From a virus: 58,641 nucleotides of DNA. Every line of letters begins with the position of its first letter. Within the stretch, counting starts at the first letter, position 1. A model generated the notes under the pieces. It made no database searches, was not told the origin of the DNA, and worked only from the letters and a program-made list of their open reading frames with translations. The stretch covers positions 1-58,641 of the IMG/VR virus record IMGVR_UViG_3300021090_000949. The stretch is one strand, 5' to 3'. A program made the position numbers and the translations under genes. Shown here piece after piece: positions 32,435 through 41,718 of this stretch.

Positions 32435-33306
32435 CCGCCTACCTCATAATCAAGTAGCACGTCCGGACCAGGTACGAATGGCTCCCCCCGAAAATTGACG
32501 AAGTTATTGAAACGATTCTTGCATGTGATCTGAGATTTGTCACAGCCCCAACGCATCTCGTAGGTGTCGCCGATCGTGATGTCGAACGGCATTTTGAGCC
32601 ACAAGGTGATCTGGTCCGTGGCAGGATCGAAAGACTGAACTTCCATCGACAATCCAGTATTGAGTCCGCCCGCCGATGCTCCCCCGGTCCAGGTCAGCAG
32701 ACCGTAGGCGAAGACATCGGATGCTTCCGCGCGAGAGCTATCCACAAAGATCTGCCGGTCCGTGATGGCAGTAACCGAGCCGGAAACGATATACGGTGAG
32801 GCGGAGCCAAAGTCGACGCCACATCTGACGTCCCCCAACGTCGCACGACAGGCGGGACTATAGAGTTCGATCAGACCGGCATTCAACTGTTGAGCGCGAC
32901 TGCGGACTTCGGCAATGGCTATGTAGTCGCGCAACTCTATATTCCCAACGAGCCAATTCTGTGCCAGCAGGACCTTGCCCATGGTCAGATCAGCCCAGTT
33001 GACCAGAAAGACGTCGATAACAGCGCCATCGAACAAATTCCCCTCAATGTCAGCTTTAGTTATCCCAGCGTCATCAAAGGAGAATGCTACTTCGAGATTA
33101 TCAACCCCCAGCCCGGCTTGTTGTTCGAATTGCGATAGGATAGTGCCGTTGACGGGATCGTAGGTATCGCCATCGATAACAAGTGGCGCATCATGGCCGG
33201 TGTGGAAATACTCTATCCCGTCGGTGCGGGTCAATTTCCAACAGGCAGCCACCGTGGTGAAACTTAAGCCAAAATGTGCGAGCAGGCTGGCGCCGATCGT
33301 TTTCAC
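32431..33306 (-). CDS. DUF2163 / BR0599-type tail protein
   Basis: A 291-residue protein: WKLTRTDGIEYFHTGHDAPL and the C-terminal cysteine-containing YSPACRATLGDVRCGVDF, both hallmarks of DUF2163 with its phage_BR0599 tail. It is the distal tail protein hub partner in gene-transfer-agent-type tails. Coupled both sides. Confidence 0.9.
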   Translation of the reverse strand: MKTIGASLLAHFGLSFTTVAACWKLTRTDGIEYFHTGHDAPLVIDGDTYDPVNGTILSQFEQQAGLGVDNLEVAFSFDDAGITKADIEGNLFDGAVIDVFLVNWADLTMGKVLLAQNWLVGNIELRDYIAIAEVRSRAQQLNAGLIELYSPACRATLGDVRCGVDFGSASPYIVSGSVTAITDRQIFVDSSRAEASDVFAYGLLTWTGGASAGGLNTGLSMEVQSFDPATDQITLWLKMPFDITIGDTYEMRWGCDKSQITCKNRFNNFVNFRGEPFVPGPDVLLDYEVGG

Positions 33307-33899
33307 AACTTGAGCTCCACCAGCGGTACCGCCGTCGACAGTGCTTGGTAAGTTGAGAGCGTGACCGGTAGATCGTCCGTATCGAAACGCATCGGCACAT
33401 CAAAGGAGAACGAGGCGGTCACTGCCACGCCGACGCCCGGGGGCGAGCTGAACGTAACAATCCCCGTGGTAATATCGATCGTCCACCCAGAGGACTGGAG
33501 CACGCCGGCGAGATAGACCGTGGTGCTGCTGGCGACCGGCTTGGATATCTTCCGGTCGTAATTCTGTCCGCCAAAAGAATACCGCTTCGAAAGTTGGAAG
33601 GCCTTAAGAGCCCCCGTGCCCGTACCGATGGGACTCAAGCTCGCCTGGAAATCGACCCAGTTCTTGAAGCGGAATCCGTGCGCCTTTCCCTGGCAGACCA
33701 TGAAGAACTGCAGCAGCGAGAGCACGTCAGCTTCCGCCTTGACGCCATAGGCGACATTCCATTTCTCGATCGGTCGCGACCAATTCTGGTTGCGCGATTC
33801 CGTGCCGCCGGACCCAATGAATACATCAGTCGAGAAGCCCGGGCCACCCACTGAGTTGAATGAGATATCAGTTGGGAATTGGATCTCTAAGAATGCCAT
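33303..33899 (-). CDS. DUF2460 distal tail protein
   Basis: A 198-residue protein: FPTDISFNSVGGPGFSTDV, RNQNWSRPIEKWNVAYG and KAHGFRFKNWVDFQ are typical of DUF2460. It forms the ring at the end of the tail tube. Directly follows the tape measure. Confidence 0.92.
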   Translation of the reverse strand: MAFLEIQFPTDISFNSVGGPGFSTDVFIGSGGTESRNQNWSRPIEKWNVAYGVKAEADVLSLLQFFMVCQGKAHGFRFKNWVDFQASLSPIGTGTGALKAFQLSKRYSFGGQNYDRKISKPVASSTTVYLAGVLQSSGWTIDITTGIVTFSSPPGVGVAVTASFSFDVPMRFDTDDLPVTLSTYQALSTAVPLVELKL

Positions 33900-36800
33900 T
33901 AACGGTTCCTCCGAAACGCCTGTCCCGCGCGTACCTGAGCTTCTGCCATTAATTGACTCGAACTCGCTTTGAACGATGCCACGTCGGGAGTGACGACGGT
34001 CATCTGGATAGTTATAGAATCGCCGCCGCGCGTATCCCCCGCCGGGTTGACGCGGTCCCAGAATCCGGGCTGGTCGGTGGGCAACACCATCTCGGTGCCG
34101 CGTTCGCCCAGCAGCGCGATGGTCGGTCCGGTCACGATGCCGCCATCGGCAAATTTCGGCAGGCCGAGCCTATCAGCCAGCGCCTCGAGGTTGGGAGCTT
34201 GGGCTATTGTGCGGCGCATATCGGCCTCGACCGAACCAACGTCAATGCCGGTCATCGTACCGATGTCGGTCATGCCTCCGGGCAATGCCTGCAACCGAGT
34301 CTGGGCGGCATCCACCACGCGCTGATCAGCCTCAACCTGCACGGCCATCTCGGGCAATCCAAGGCTGCGCCAGAAATCCCCATCGTTGAGTTTGGGCATG
34401 GGAACAACGACCTCGGGACCGGCTTCGCCGATAAGTGCAAAGGTCGGTGATGTAATTAAGCCGCCAGAAGCAAAGGCGGGACTGAAATTACTACCGGATG
34501 GTAAATCCGGATTGCCGCCAGCAGCCGTCGTGGCGCTGCTCGTAAACAAATTGAATAGACCGCGGGTCAAAGATTGCGCCGCCAGGCGCGCAAACTCCTG
34601 AGCCATGTAGCGAGTGATGTCATTGATGATCGCCTTCACGAAGTCTCGGAATTTGACGAATTCCCCTTCCATGGTGCGGAAGAACGTATCTTCGAATGCC
34701 GAACTCATCGCCTCGGCCAGTTTGCGAGCATCTGCATCCAGTTCATTGAACCACTTCTCCCATGATTCTCCCCAAGCTTCGATCTCTTTTTCCTGATTCT
34801 CTAAATTTGCCTTGAAGTCTGCCGTTAACTGCCCGACGCGATCAGGATTAGATTTTTCCCATGCAAGTTGAAGATCAGCGAGGTTTTCCAACTGCAAAGC
34901 ATAATACTCGGACCAAACGGATTCGAGTTCCGAGGCAGTAAGCGCATTACTTCGGAGCAGGATCTCGAGTCCGGCGATCTGCTGATCTCTGAAACCACTT
35001 GCCACAGTATCAAGACCAGCCAGCTTGGCGTTCGTTTCGGCAACCAGCTTGTTGATTTCGACCAGTGAGTTTTTTTGTTTGAGCAACTTCTCGATGGATT
35101 TTTCGAGTTCATTGCCGACGCGTGATTCCACTTCCGGTCGGGCAGCTTCGAAGGCCTGACTGGAAAGTCCAGGCGTGGAGAGCAGAGTCTGCAATTCCTC
35201 AAATTCTTTCCGTAGCTCGCGAGTGTCGAGCGAAATCTTCAGGGCATGCTCGGTCTCATTAAAGTCCTTGATCTTGAGGCTGATATCCTCGAGCGTGAGC
35301 CCAACCGCATTCCGCAGGTCGGTCATCTTCTCGATCTCAAGCTTCAGCTCTTCAGTCCGTTGTTTGGTATACTCTGCCCACGACTTTTCGAGAGTGCTCG
35401 CCGAGAGCAGCCCTGAGTCCAGTAGCTTCTTCTGTTCATCGATCAGCCGCTGGATGATGCTCGCCTTCTTTTCGATCTTCTCTGCGTCGAGCGCAGCCTG
35501 GGCAGCCTGGCGGTAAGCCGCCTTGGCCGTCGCACCCAGGTTATCATATCTCTGGGCTTCCAATTCGATGCGCGCGAGTTGAGATTTGCTGTATGGTCCC
35601 CACAGGGCGTCGAGCTCAGCCACGGTCAGTTTCTGCGAAGCGAGGATCGGCTGATAGAGTGCTATAGCACGATCAAGCGGCGCCTTTTTCGCGTCGATCT
35701 TTGCGTCCGCAAGTTTTAACTTCTCTGCCTCGATGATCGCCGCTTTGGTCGCTGTCGAAATGTTCTCAAGGGCGTTCAGTTCTTTTTCAAGTCGGCCGAG
35801 CTGCAGACCAGTATAATCCGACCAGATCGCATTAAGCTGGCTCGCGCTGGCTTTGCCGGAACTGATCAGAGATTCATAGGCTTGTAAAGTGCGAGAGATA
35901 GTTTCATCGTCGAGCGGCCCTACTTCTTTTTTGGCCGCGGGTTCCTGCTCTTGCTTTCTGCGTTCGCGCTGGAAGTCACTAAGAAGTTTAAGGAACTCCG
36001 CACCCTGCTCTCTCAGGAGTTTTCTGGCATTATTAAAACCATTTGACGGGTCAAGTACATTGAATTCATCGCTGAGTTGCCTGAGTAGATCCAATTGTTC
36101 TTCGCGAGTCAATTTCAGAGCTGCCGTCCGACGATTGAGTTCCCGAACGAATGCCGGTTGTTGCCTCGCCAATTCATCGGTCTGACCGGCAAAAAGCTGT
36201 CCCAACTGTCCACTACTGCGTTGTGACTGGAGAAAAGCAGCCGGCTGTGCGTTTAGTCCTCTCAATGCACCTTCAGCGAGTTTGACCTCGGCAGCTTTGG
36301 ATTTTAACTCGTCAATGGCAGCATTGATAGCGGCACGATTCTGACGTCGATTGTATGCCTCTTGAGCATTTATATTCGCCCTGAGTACATCGGTATTGAT
36401 CTCGACTGCCTCATTGAGCGAGTTCCATCCGCTTACTGCACCTGGCATGAATGCAGCGATCTCGGCTATGATGTTGCGCTGCTTTCCCTGTTGCTCGGCA
36501 TTAAGTTTTCCGGAAAGAGTCAGGAAATCATATTGTGTCGCCAGAGACCGGATTCGATCGCCTTGCTTGGTATAATCAGTCGCTTGCTGTGACGTTAAAG
36601 CGAGCAGGTCGCTCGCACTCTTGGTTGCCCGATCCAATCCTCCGACAAGCGCCAGCAGATCATCCAGAGTTTGGTTTAGCCCGGGAGATAGCTTGTCAAA
36701 GAGATTTTCAGCTACATTCGAAGTTTCTGAACTGAGCAGAGCCATCTTCCCGGCCGTTTTCTCCATTGCGGCCGCTGCTCTGCCACCAAATCGGCTCTCC

Positions 36801-37546
36801 AACTCTGCCAACAATTGATTGATCTGTTGCTGCTTGGGCAGAGTCTTATCGATCTGAATGCCATAGCGCCCAAGCGCATTAACGTCCGAATCAATAGATT
36901 TTCCGATGAGGTCTGCGGCGGATACGAGTTCCATGTCCTTGGCGACGGAGAGATCCTGAGCAGCCGCAACGAGACGGTAAGAATCAGCGAGATCGATATT
37001 GGCATCCAGTAATCTGATCTGTCCCAGAGCAATCGACTCATCGTCGACACCGGTCGCTTGCTGCCGGGCGGCCGCGAACGTTTTCATCTTGGCAATATTC
37101 TGATCGACCTCAAAGCCGTGCAGCTTCAATGAAGAGGCTACATCGTTCCAGACCTTCTCGGCGTTGGTGCCTTCCGAGATAATGAACCGGACCAGTCGCT
37201 GCGCTCCCTGAACAGAGATATAAGCACCGGCCACCAGCAGTAGCGATCGGCCCAGACCGACCATCATGTTCTGGAGTCCCTTACCGCCTTCTTCTTGCTT
37301 GTTGAATTGTGCGGTGGTTTTATCGATATCCTGCTGACGTTCGACATCGGCCGCCAGTGACTTGATCGAATCGGCAAATGCTTTCGTGTTCCGTTTGGCG
37401 CGTTCCTCGGCCGTACCGATTCCATCAAGCACGCTCTTGGCCGACGCGCCGAGTTTCCCCAGACCCGTTTCGGCTTGGCGCAGATCCCGTTCAAGCGCGT
37501 CAACGTCCAGCCCGATCGATGCAAATAATGTCCCGAGATTAGCCAT
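33899..37546 (-). CDS. Tape measure protein
   Basis: A 1215-residue protein. N-terminal coiled coil (LERDLRQAETGLGKLGASAK) and a hydrophobic patch near 95-120, long helical centre, and C-terminal repeats with GPEVVVPMP and GERGTEMVLP. Its length sets tail length (roughly 180 nm by the usual 0.15 nm per residue). Residues about 555-895 contain five related units of about 75 residues, each with a core like S(A/T)S-x-L-x-x-(I/L)W-x-x-Y and a QL-x-x-(L/I)-x-x-E end. The gene start overlaps the GT chaperone end by 8 nt. Confidence 0.92.
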   Translation of the reverse strand: MANLGTLFASIGLDVDALERDLRQAETGLGKLGASAKSVLDGIGTAEERAKRNTKAFADSIKSLAADVERQQDIDKTTAQFNKQEEGGKGLQNMMVGLGRSLLLVAGAYISVQGAQRLVRFIISEGTNAEKVWNDVASSLKLHGFEVDQNIAKMKTFAAARQQATGVDDESIALGQIRLLDANIDLADSYRLVAAAQDLSVAKDMELVSAADLIGKSIDSDVNALGRYGIQIDKTLPKQQQINQLLAELESRFGGRAAAAMEKTAGKMALLSSETSNVAENLFDKLSPGLNQTLDDLLALVGGLDRATKSASDLLALTSQQATDYTKQGDRIRSLATQYDFLTLSGKLNAEQQGKQRNIIAEIAAFMPGAVSGWNSLNEAVEINTDVLRANINAQEAYNRRQNRAAINAAIDELKSKAAEVKLAEGALRGLNAQPAAFLQSQRSSGQLGQLFAGQTDELARQQPAFVRELNRRTAALKLTREEQLDLLRQLSDEFNVLDPSNGFNNARKLLREQGAEFLKLLSDFQRERRKQEQEPAAKKEVGPLDDETISRTLQAYESLISSGKASASQLNAIWSDYTGLQLGRLEKELNALENISTATKAAIIEAEKLKLADAKIDAKKAPLDRAIALYQPILASQKLTVAELDALWGPYSKSQLARIELEAQRYDNLGATAKAAYRQAAQAALDAEKIEKKASIIQRLIDEQKKLLDSGLLSASTLEKSWAEYTKQRTEELKLEIEKMTDLRNAVGLTLEDISLKIKDFNETEHALKISLDTRELRKEFEELQTLLSTPGLSSQAFEAARPEVESRVGNELEKSIEKLLKQKNSLVEINKLVAETNAKLAGLDTVASGFRDQQIAGLEILLRSNALTASELESVWSEYYALQLENLADLQLAWEKSNPDRVGQLTADFKANLENQEKEIEAWGESWEKWFNELDADARKLAEAMSSAFEDTFFRTMEGEFVKFRDFVKAIINDITRYMAQEFARLAAQSLTRGLFNLFTSSATTAAGGNPDLPSGSNFSPAFASGGLITSPTFALIGEAGPEVVVPMPKLNDGDFWRSLGLPEMAVQVEADQRVVDAAQTRLQALPGGMTDIGTMTGIDVGSVEADMRRTIAQAPNLEALADRLGLPKFADGGIVTGPTIALLGERGTEMVLPTDQPGFWDRVNPAGDTRGGDSITIQMTVVTPDVASFKASSSQLMAEAQVRAGQAFRRNR

Positions 37547-38242
37547 GTTGCTTCTTCTTTCGAACTTTCGATTTTAAGAATGCCATTGCTTCGTTCATCT
37601 TAGATTTGGTTTCTTGCATCGTTTGACCTACGCTTGCTCGCAGGTTCTTCGCAAATTCCGGAATGAAATCCGATGGTTTGAACGGCGGCTTCCGATGATC
37701 GCGATGACAATTCGCAATCGTCGAGGCCACAATCCCGGAACGCAGGAATTCCATGTCGCTGCCCCACGGTTCCAGTTCGTAGAATTCGATCCAGTCGCGA
37801 AATTGCCGGCTCGTCAGTCTGTTGAGCAGATAGTCAGGGTGTGCCGCCCCGAGAGCAAGCGCCAGGCGAAAAGCAAAGCGCTGCTCCGGGTCGGCTATCA
37901 GTTTTTTACCGCTGCCTCAGAATTGCTCTTCAGTCCGGACAATCTCGACACTACGTCATAGAGCCGATTGATGACCACGCCCGAGGATTCGAGGAGTTTA
38001 TTCATCTCCTCGTTATCGAACAGACGATCTCCGGTTTCATCAACTAACGCCATGCCGACGGCGAGGGACGTATAGGTTGCGAGTTGGCCGGCTTCATCGG
38101 ACTGACGGAAACTCCGCCCGAGTTCCAGCCGTTCCTTTGCAGTCAACTCGCGAACACGTACGATGCCACCCCACTCCGGGACATCCACGTCCTCGGTAGC
38201 GAGCGGCTGGTTGAGGATATCTTCCTTGCTTAGGAGAGACAT
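37539..38242 (-). CDS. Tail assembly chaperone GT fusion by -1 frameshift
   Basis: The upstream frame (G) runs from 38242 to the slippery A AAA AAC at 37907-37901. A -1 slip continues as LIADPEQRFAFRLAL through ELEPWG...FLRSGIVASTIAN to the stop at 37539, adding 120 residues (about 234 total). The EPWG and IASTIAN patches are typical of the T part of siphovirus tail chaperones. G and GT bind the tape measure and tube protein during assembly and are not in the virion. An in-frame ATG at 37754 in the T part is not the real start. Confidence 0.85.
37898..38242 (-). CDS. Tail assembly chaperone G
   Basis: A 114-residue protein from the ATG at 38242 (CAGGAAAC upstream), reading MSLLSKEDILNQPLATEDVD, with WGGIVRVRELTAKERLELGR typical of the TAC family. 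It ends one codon after the slippery site. It is the shorter, major product of the overlapping chaperone pair between tube protein and tape measure. Confidence 0.88.
   Translation of the reverse strand: MSLLSKEDILNQPLATEDVDVPEWGGIVRVRELTAKERLELGRSFRQSDEAGQLATYTSLAVGMALVDETGDRLFDNEEMNKLLESSGVVINRLYDVVSRLSGLKSNSEAAVKN
37901..37907 (-). other. Slippery heptamer A AAA AAC
   Basis: In the zero frame the codons are GTA AAA AAC TGA, so the heptamer sits one codon before the stop. It fits the X XXY YYZ rule exactly, and the -1 frame is open for 120 codons afterwards with family-specific sequence. Confidence 0.88.
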
Positions 38243-38292
38243 ATTGTTTCCTGCTTTCGATTCGGTTAGTGGTTTCATCGATGCCTATAATC

Positions 38293-38706
38293 TTACGCCG
38301 GCTCGGCGAATGATCCGGTGATCTTGATGGTGATATTGAACCGCACCGCGTCACCGGTTTGCGCCGTGATCGGAAGTCCCTTGATGCGTCCCACAAACAC
38401 ATAATCGGTGGCATCTGAGAATATGAGTTTCATGTTCTTCAGAGCACCCGAATTGAACAGGGTCAGCAGGGTCGCGTAGCCGGCCTGCGTCCAGTTGACC
38501 TCGCCGGTGATCTCGCCGGCTTCTTTGAATCCCGCGATGTAATCACGATAGCCGGAGCTACCCAGATGGCTGACGTCGATATCCTCCGACGTCATTGTTG
38601 GGCCATTGATGCTCCGGAGTTCGGGGATGGCCGTGAAGACCTCGGTCGAAGCGCCGTTGCCGATACTCAGTACGGCTCCCAGTGATGAAATTGCGTTTGA
38701 AGCCAT
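38293..38706 (-). CDS. Major tail tube protein
   Basis: A 137-residue protein: the pattern SEDIDVSHLGSSGYRDYIAG followed by GEITGEVNWTQAGYATLL and IKITGSFAEPA is shared by phage tail tube proteins of the lambda gpV type. It stacks around the tape measure to make the tail. Position directly upstream of the chaperone genes fits. Confidence 0.9.
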   Translation of the reverse strand: MASNAISSLGAVLSIGNGASTEVFTAIPELRSINGPTMTSEDIDVSHLGSSGYRDYIAGFKEAGEITGEVNWTQAGYATLLTLFNSGALKNMKLIFSDATDYVFVGRIKGLPITAQTGDAVRFNITIKITGSFAEPA

Positions 38707-38716
38707 TGCTTACTCC

Positions 38717-39112
38717 TTAGGTTGACGTTCTGTGAATCTGAAAGTTGATTGACAATTCCGGTCTGTTATTATTATCGCGGCCCAGCGACATGATATCTCC
38801 TTTAGCCCAAATGCCGATATAGCGCGTATCGCCGATGGTGGTATTGTGTAAGGCCACCAGGTAGGCTCGAATGGCGATCGCCAACTGGTAAACCGTCTCA
38901 TAGTCCTCGCGCGCGCCCCGCACGCGAACCTGCACCGATGGCCGCCAGTACTCGAAGTTCTGCTCCGGATCACTGCCCGAATAATCAAAAACGGCGACGA
39001 TCGCGTCCGGTGTCTCAGGGAGCACACTGACGAACAGGTTGGTCCCCTGGGCCAGCCCGGTCCCTGAGACGCCGTCGAGCAGGGTCGCGATGTCGGTGGC
39101 CGGCGTCGTCAT
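38717..39112 (-). CDS. Tail terminator-like protein
   Basis: A 131-residue protein: an alpha/beta pattern with YWRPSVQVRVRGAREDYETV and IRAYLVALHNT like minor-capsid/tail-terminator proteins (gpU/gp12 types). It caps the tail tube and joins it to the head. Genes on both sides are connectors and the tube protein. Confidence 0.75.
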   Translation of the reverse strand: MTTPATDIATLLDGVSGTGLAQGTNLFVSVLPETPDAIVAVFDYSGSDPEQNFEYWRPSVQVRVRGAREDYETVYQLAIAIRAYLVALHNTTIGDTRYIGIWAKGDIMSLGRDNNNRPELSINFQIHRTST

Positions 39113-39471
39113 TCCGACTCCTTCGCGGCTCGTTCAAGGATCGCGATGATGGGAACCTCCTGCAGAGCAGTTTCAAGGAACTTTGCCTGGCCGACGTTAT
39201 GCCGGAGTTCCACTCTTTCGTGCACAAAGGGTGCATACGATGCTGTGAGTCCTATCTCCACCACCGGCCCAGAACTTCCCTCATATGGAATGACGTAATG
39301 CGATGCTTTCAGATTGCCTGTGGGACCAACCGGTGTCAGTTCCATCGAGCGGCGCTTGACCTCGAGCCCGGCTTCCCACATACCCGCGATCGTGCGTTTC
39401 TTGAGCGCCTCCACTTCCTTGTTCAGGTTGCGCAGCACTTCGTTGAGCCCTGTAAAGTATCGCTTGCTCAT
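39109..39471 (-). CDS. HK97 gp10-like head-tail protein
   Basis: A 120-residue protein, start 39471 (ATGA overlap with the preceding stop; a second ATG six bases upstream is less likely). It has RRSMELTPVGPTGNLKASHY, the typical HK97-gp10 signature of connectors and tail completion proteins. Confidence 0.85.
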   Translation of the reverse strand: MSKRYFTGLNEVLRNLNKEVEALKKRTIAGMWEAGLEVKRRSMELTPVGPTGNLKASHYVIPYEGSSGPVVEIGLTASYAPFVHERVELRHNVGQAKFLETALQEVPIIAILERAAKESE

Positions 39472-39806
39472 AGCCAAGCCTTTCGCAGCGTCGTATTCGC
39501 ATCCACCGATGGCACGGCACCCGTGGCCCGGACTTCATGAGCTCCGGCAATGAGCAAAGGATCAGTCTCAGAGAGATCTTCTTCGAGCCCCAGCCAGAGA
39601 TAATCCCCCGGCAACACGTAGCGATCGACATAGACGACCGCGCGTGACAGCGATTCCCGTTTGGCCAGATCCACAAACTTCTCCTGCTTATCTTCCCAGC
39701 GACAAGTGATCTCCATCTGCTCGGCGAAGCTGGGCTTGCCATACTTGTCACTGGTCCGACCGGTCCAGAGGACGGCCGTCTGTCTGAAGAACCGGTTCAG
39801 ATTCAC
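39468..39806 (-). CDS. Head completion/closure protein
   Basis: A 112-residue protein: YGKPSFAEQMEITCRWEDKQ and a beta-rich middle (SRAVVYVDRYVLPGDYLWLG) match the small stopper/head-closure proteins of siphoviruses by position and pattern. No motif is unique, so the assignment leans on gene order. Confidence 0.7.
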   Translation of the reverse strand: MNLNRFFRQTAVLWTGRTSDKYGKPSFAEQMEITCRWEDKQEKFVDLAKRESLSRAVVYVDRYVLPGDYLWLGLEEDLSETDPLLIAGAHEVRATGAVPSVDANTTLRKAWL

Positions 39807-40159
39807 CCGAATGCCTCTATGTCTGCCTCGCCCTGGACTTTGGAGAGCAGCCCTTTGAAATCAAAGAGCTGTACGGTTTGCCCCTGAGGACTCGAGGCCA
39901 ATCCTTCGCCCACAGTCGATGTGGCGAAATAGGTGATCGCAGCATCTCCGATCTCTTCGCTTTTGACCCGAGGATCCCGCATCGTGATAAAATGAGCGGT
40001 CAGGTGCTTCTCGATCTGGATCAGGATCTCTTCGTCGTAGGCTCCGTCGCACCGGGCCGTAACTAAGACATTCGCGGCCGTCAGAAACGGAGTTATCTCT
40101 TCGTTGCTGAGCAAGGTGTCGATGAGCTCTTTCACTTCAGCTTCTGTGGTACGTGCCAT
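39803..40159 (-). CDS. Head-tail connector (adaptor) protein
   Basis: A 118-residue mostly helical protein (EAEVKELIDTLLSNEEITPF; EEILIQIEKHLTAHFITMRD) similar to gp6/DUF-type adaptor proteins that bind below the portal. It is the first connector after the modification island. Confidence 0.75.
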   Translation of the reverse strand: MARTTEAEVKELIDTLLSNEEITPFLTAANVLVTARCDGAYDEEILIQIEKHLTAHFITMRDPRVKSEEIGDAAITYFATSTVGEGLASSPQGQTVQLFDFKGLLSKVQGEADIEAFG

Positions 40160-40172
40160 TGCTTACTCCATC

Positions 40173-40805
40173 TCAGGCATCGAGCCGCTCGCTTTGGGAC
40201 TCTCGTTTGAACACAAAGGTCTCGATATCCTCACGGCCGAGGACGGTTTCCATAGCATTGCATTCTTTCAACTGGAACCCCAGCCCCTTGAACCATCTGA
40301 TCAGACCGCTCCGCGTGAAATACCAGAGATGTTCGCCAGGTTTGAAATGCCGGCTCTCCCGAACATGGGCTTCGTCGCGAAAGATCGGCAGGGTCACAAA
40401 CGCAAAGCCCTTACAGGCTGCCAAAACTCTACTGGCATCGGGAATGTGTTCGAGTGCGTCCCAGAAGGTCATGTTTGAAAAGCCATCGCGCGGATCACGG
40501 AAGATCCCGCGCTCGTGTAACCATATCACACCTACAGGATTGACGTCATGCCCGAATGTGGTCCCCTTGCGCGTTTCGATGAAATGGCCGCAACCGATGC
40601 CGATGTCAAGCACCGGCGCGGTCGAGGGGAGGTATGTATCCACCAATTCGACCCGCTGCTGGGTGATCTTCTTCCCCATTGGCGTCGATGAGCGGCGGAC
40701 GTATTCATCCCAATAGGATTGTCCATAAAACTCTGCCGCAGGCTGCTGGGGGCAATACCCGACGCCAAGATCGGGGATCCAGGTCATTCCATTGTCTTTA
40801 GACAT
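40173..40805 (-). CDS. SAM-dependent methyltransferase
   Basis: A 210-residue class I methyltransferase: motif I VLDIGIGCGHFIE, then FGHDVNPVGV, FWDALEHIPDA and HLWYFTRSGLIRW like Methyltransf_23 enzymes that methylate sugars or small molecules. It ends the modification island between capsid and connector genes, next to two glycosyltransferases, so sugar methylation is the likely use. Confidence 0.85.
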   Translation of the reverse strand: MSKDNGMTWIPDLGVGYCPQQPAAEFYGQSYWDEYVRRSSTPMGKKITQQRVELVDTYLPSTAPVLDIGIGCGHFIETRKGTTFGHDVNPVGVIWLHERGIFRDPRDGFSNMTFWDALEHIPDASRVLAACKGFAFVTLPIFRDEAHVRESRHFKPGEHLWYFTRSGLIRWFKGLGFQLKECNAMETVLGREDIETFVFKRESQSERLDA

Positions 40806-41718
40806 TCGCGAGTTCTTTCCTGTTGATAAGTGACATGATATGACCCGTTATGATGGCGGGGTCAAAGTCGTCTACCTCCATCGGCACATACAGGCTTTCC
40901 GGGCCAACCCAGTTTGTGTGGAAGCCAACATGCTGATAACGATCGCGATTCCAGATCATCACCGTGGGTACGCCGAAGTAGGTGGTCAGAATCGTGTTGC
41001 CGTTGGCAAATCCGATCATGGCATCTGCTCCGCGAAGCAGCGCGAAATACTGATCAGGATCGGTCCTCCCTATGAGGTTTTCGATGGTGACTCCGCTGAT
41101 CCGCTCCGCAAATCCCTTGTCCCAGGGCAGTCCCACCATCAATATCCGTCTGCCCGGAAGAGCGGATTGCAGGTTCCTCACCAGGTCAGCAACTCGCTGG
41201 GGTGTGATGATCGCGGTCCAGCGATCGAACATCTGAGCGAGGCCCGAGAAATACAGCAGCACCCATGGCCCCTTTGCGATCTGTTCCTCCCAATAGTCCA
41301 CCTCAGCATGGGTCTGTAAGATCGGGTAGTCCCAGTTGATCGGTGCGGCATCGAGGGCAGGCTCGAGCGGAAGACCCGCTTCCAGATAACCATTAAGCGC
41401 GATGACGAAGTCAAAGCCCCACTTATCGCACATCACTGGATCTGTTTCTTTACAGAATCGAATTATCTCACTACGATCGGATACCTGGAAATAATCAATA
41501 AAGCGGACGAACGGGATTCGAGTCACGAATTCCGCCGATCGCCGCGGGCCACCGGCGTCCCATATCCAGACATCGGCGCCGTTGTAGCCATTCGCCGCGA
41601 GAAAGCCCTGCAACTTGAGCATTACCCAGTGGATATCACCAAGCCCGGGCGGCAACAAAACGGTTGCGCGACCGGGTGTCTTTTGATATCCGCGAATGGA
41701 GTTTCTATTGGGATGCAT
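40798..41718 (-). CDS. Glycosyltransferase, GT-B fold (GT9-like)
   Basis: A 306-residue protein; start at 41718 (AGGTGGAG upstream); the longer frame to 41916 runs over the previous gene. Pattern LLPPGLGDIHWVMLKLQGF, middle ALNGYLEAGLPLE, and C-terminal GFANGNTILTTYFGVPTVMIW resemble heptosyltransferase-type GT-B enzymes. It is a paralogue of the next gene (shared PGLGDxHWVxLKL, WDYPI/L and GGNTIxxTxxGxPT motifs). Confidence 0.75.
   Translation of the reverse strand: MHPNRNSIRGYQKTPGRATVLLPPGLGDIHWVMLKLQGFLAANGYNGADVWIWDAGGPRRSAEFVTRIPFVRFIDYFQVSDRSEIIRFCKETDPVMCDKWGFDFVIALNGYLEAGLPLEPALDAAPINWDYPILQTHAEVDYWEEQIAKGPWVLLYFSGLAQMFDRWTAIITPQRVADLVRNLQSALPGRRILMVGLPWDKGFAERISGVTIENLIGRTDPDQYFALLRGADAMIGFANGNTILTTYFGVPTVMIWNRDRYQHVGFHTNWVGPESLYVPMEVDDFDPAIITGHIMSLINRKELANV

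Noticed and set aside
37539-37754. A separate 71-residue gene starting at 37754
   Set aside because: The same frame is open upstream to the slippery site and encodes the typical T-part sequence; the ATG has no ribosome site.
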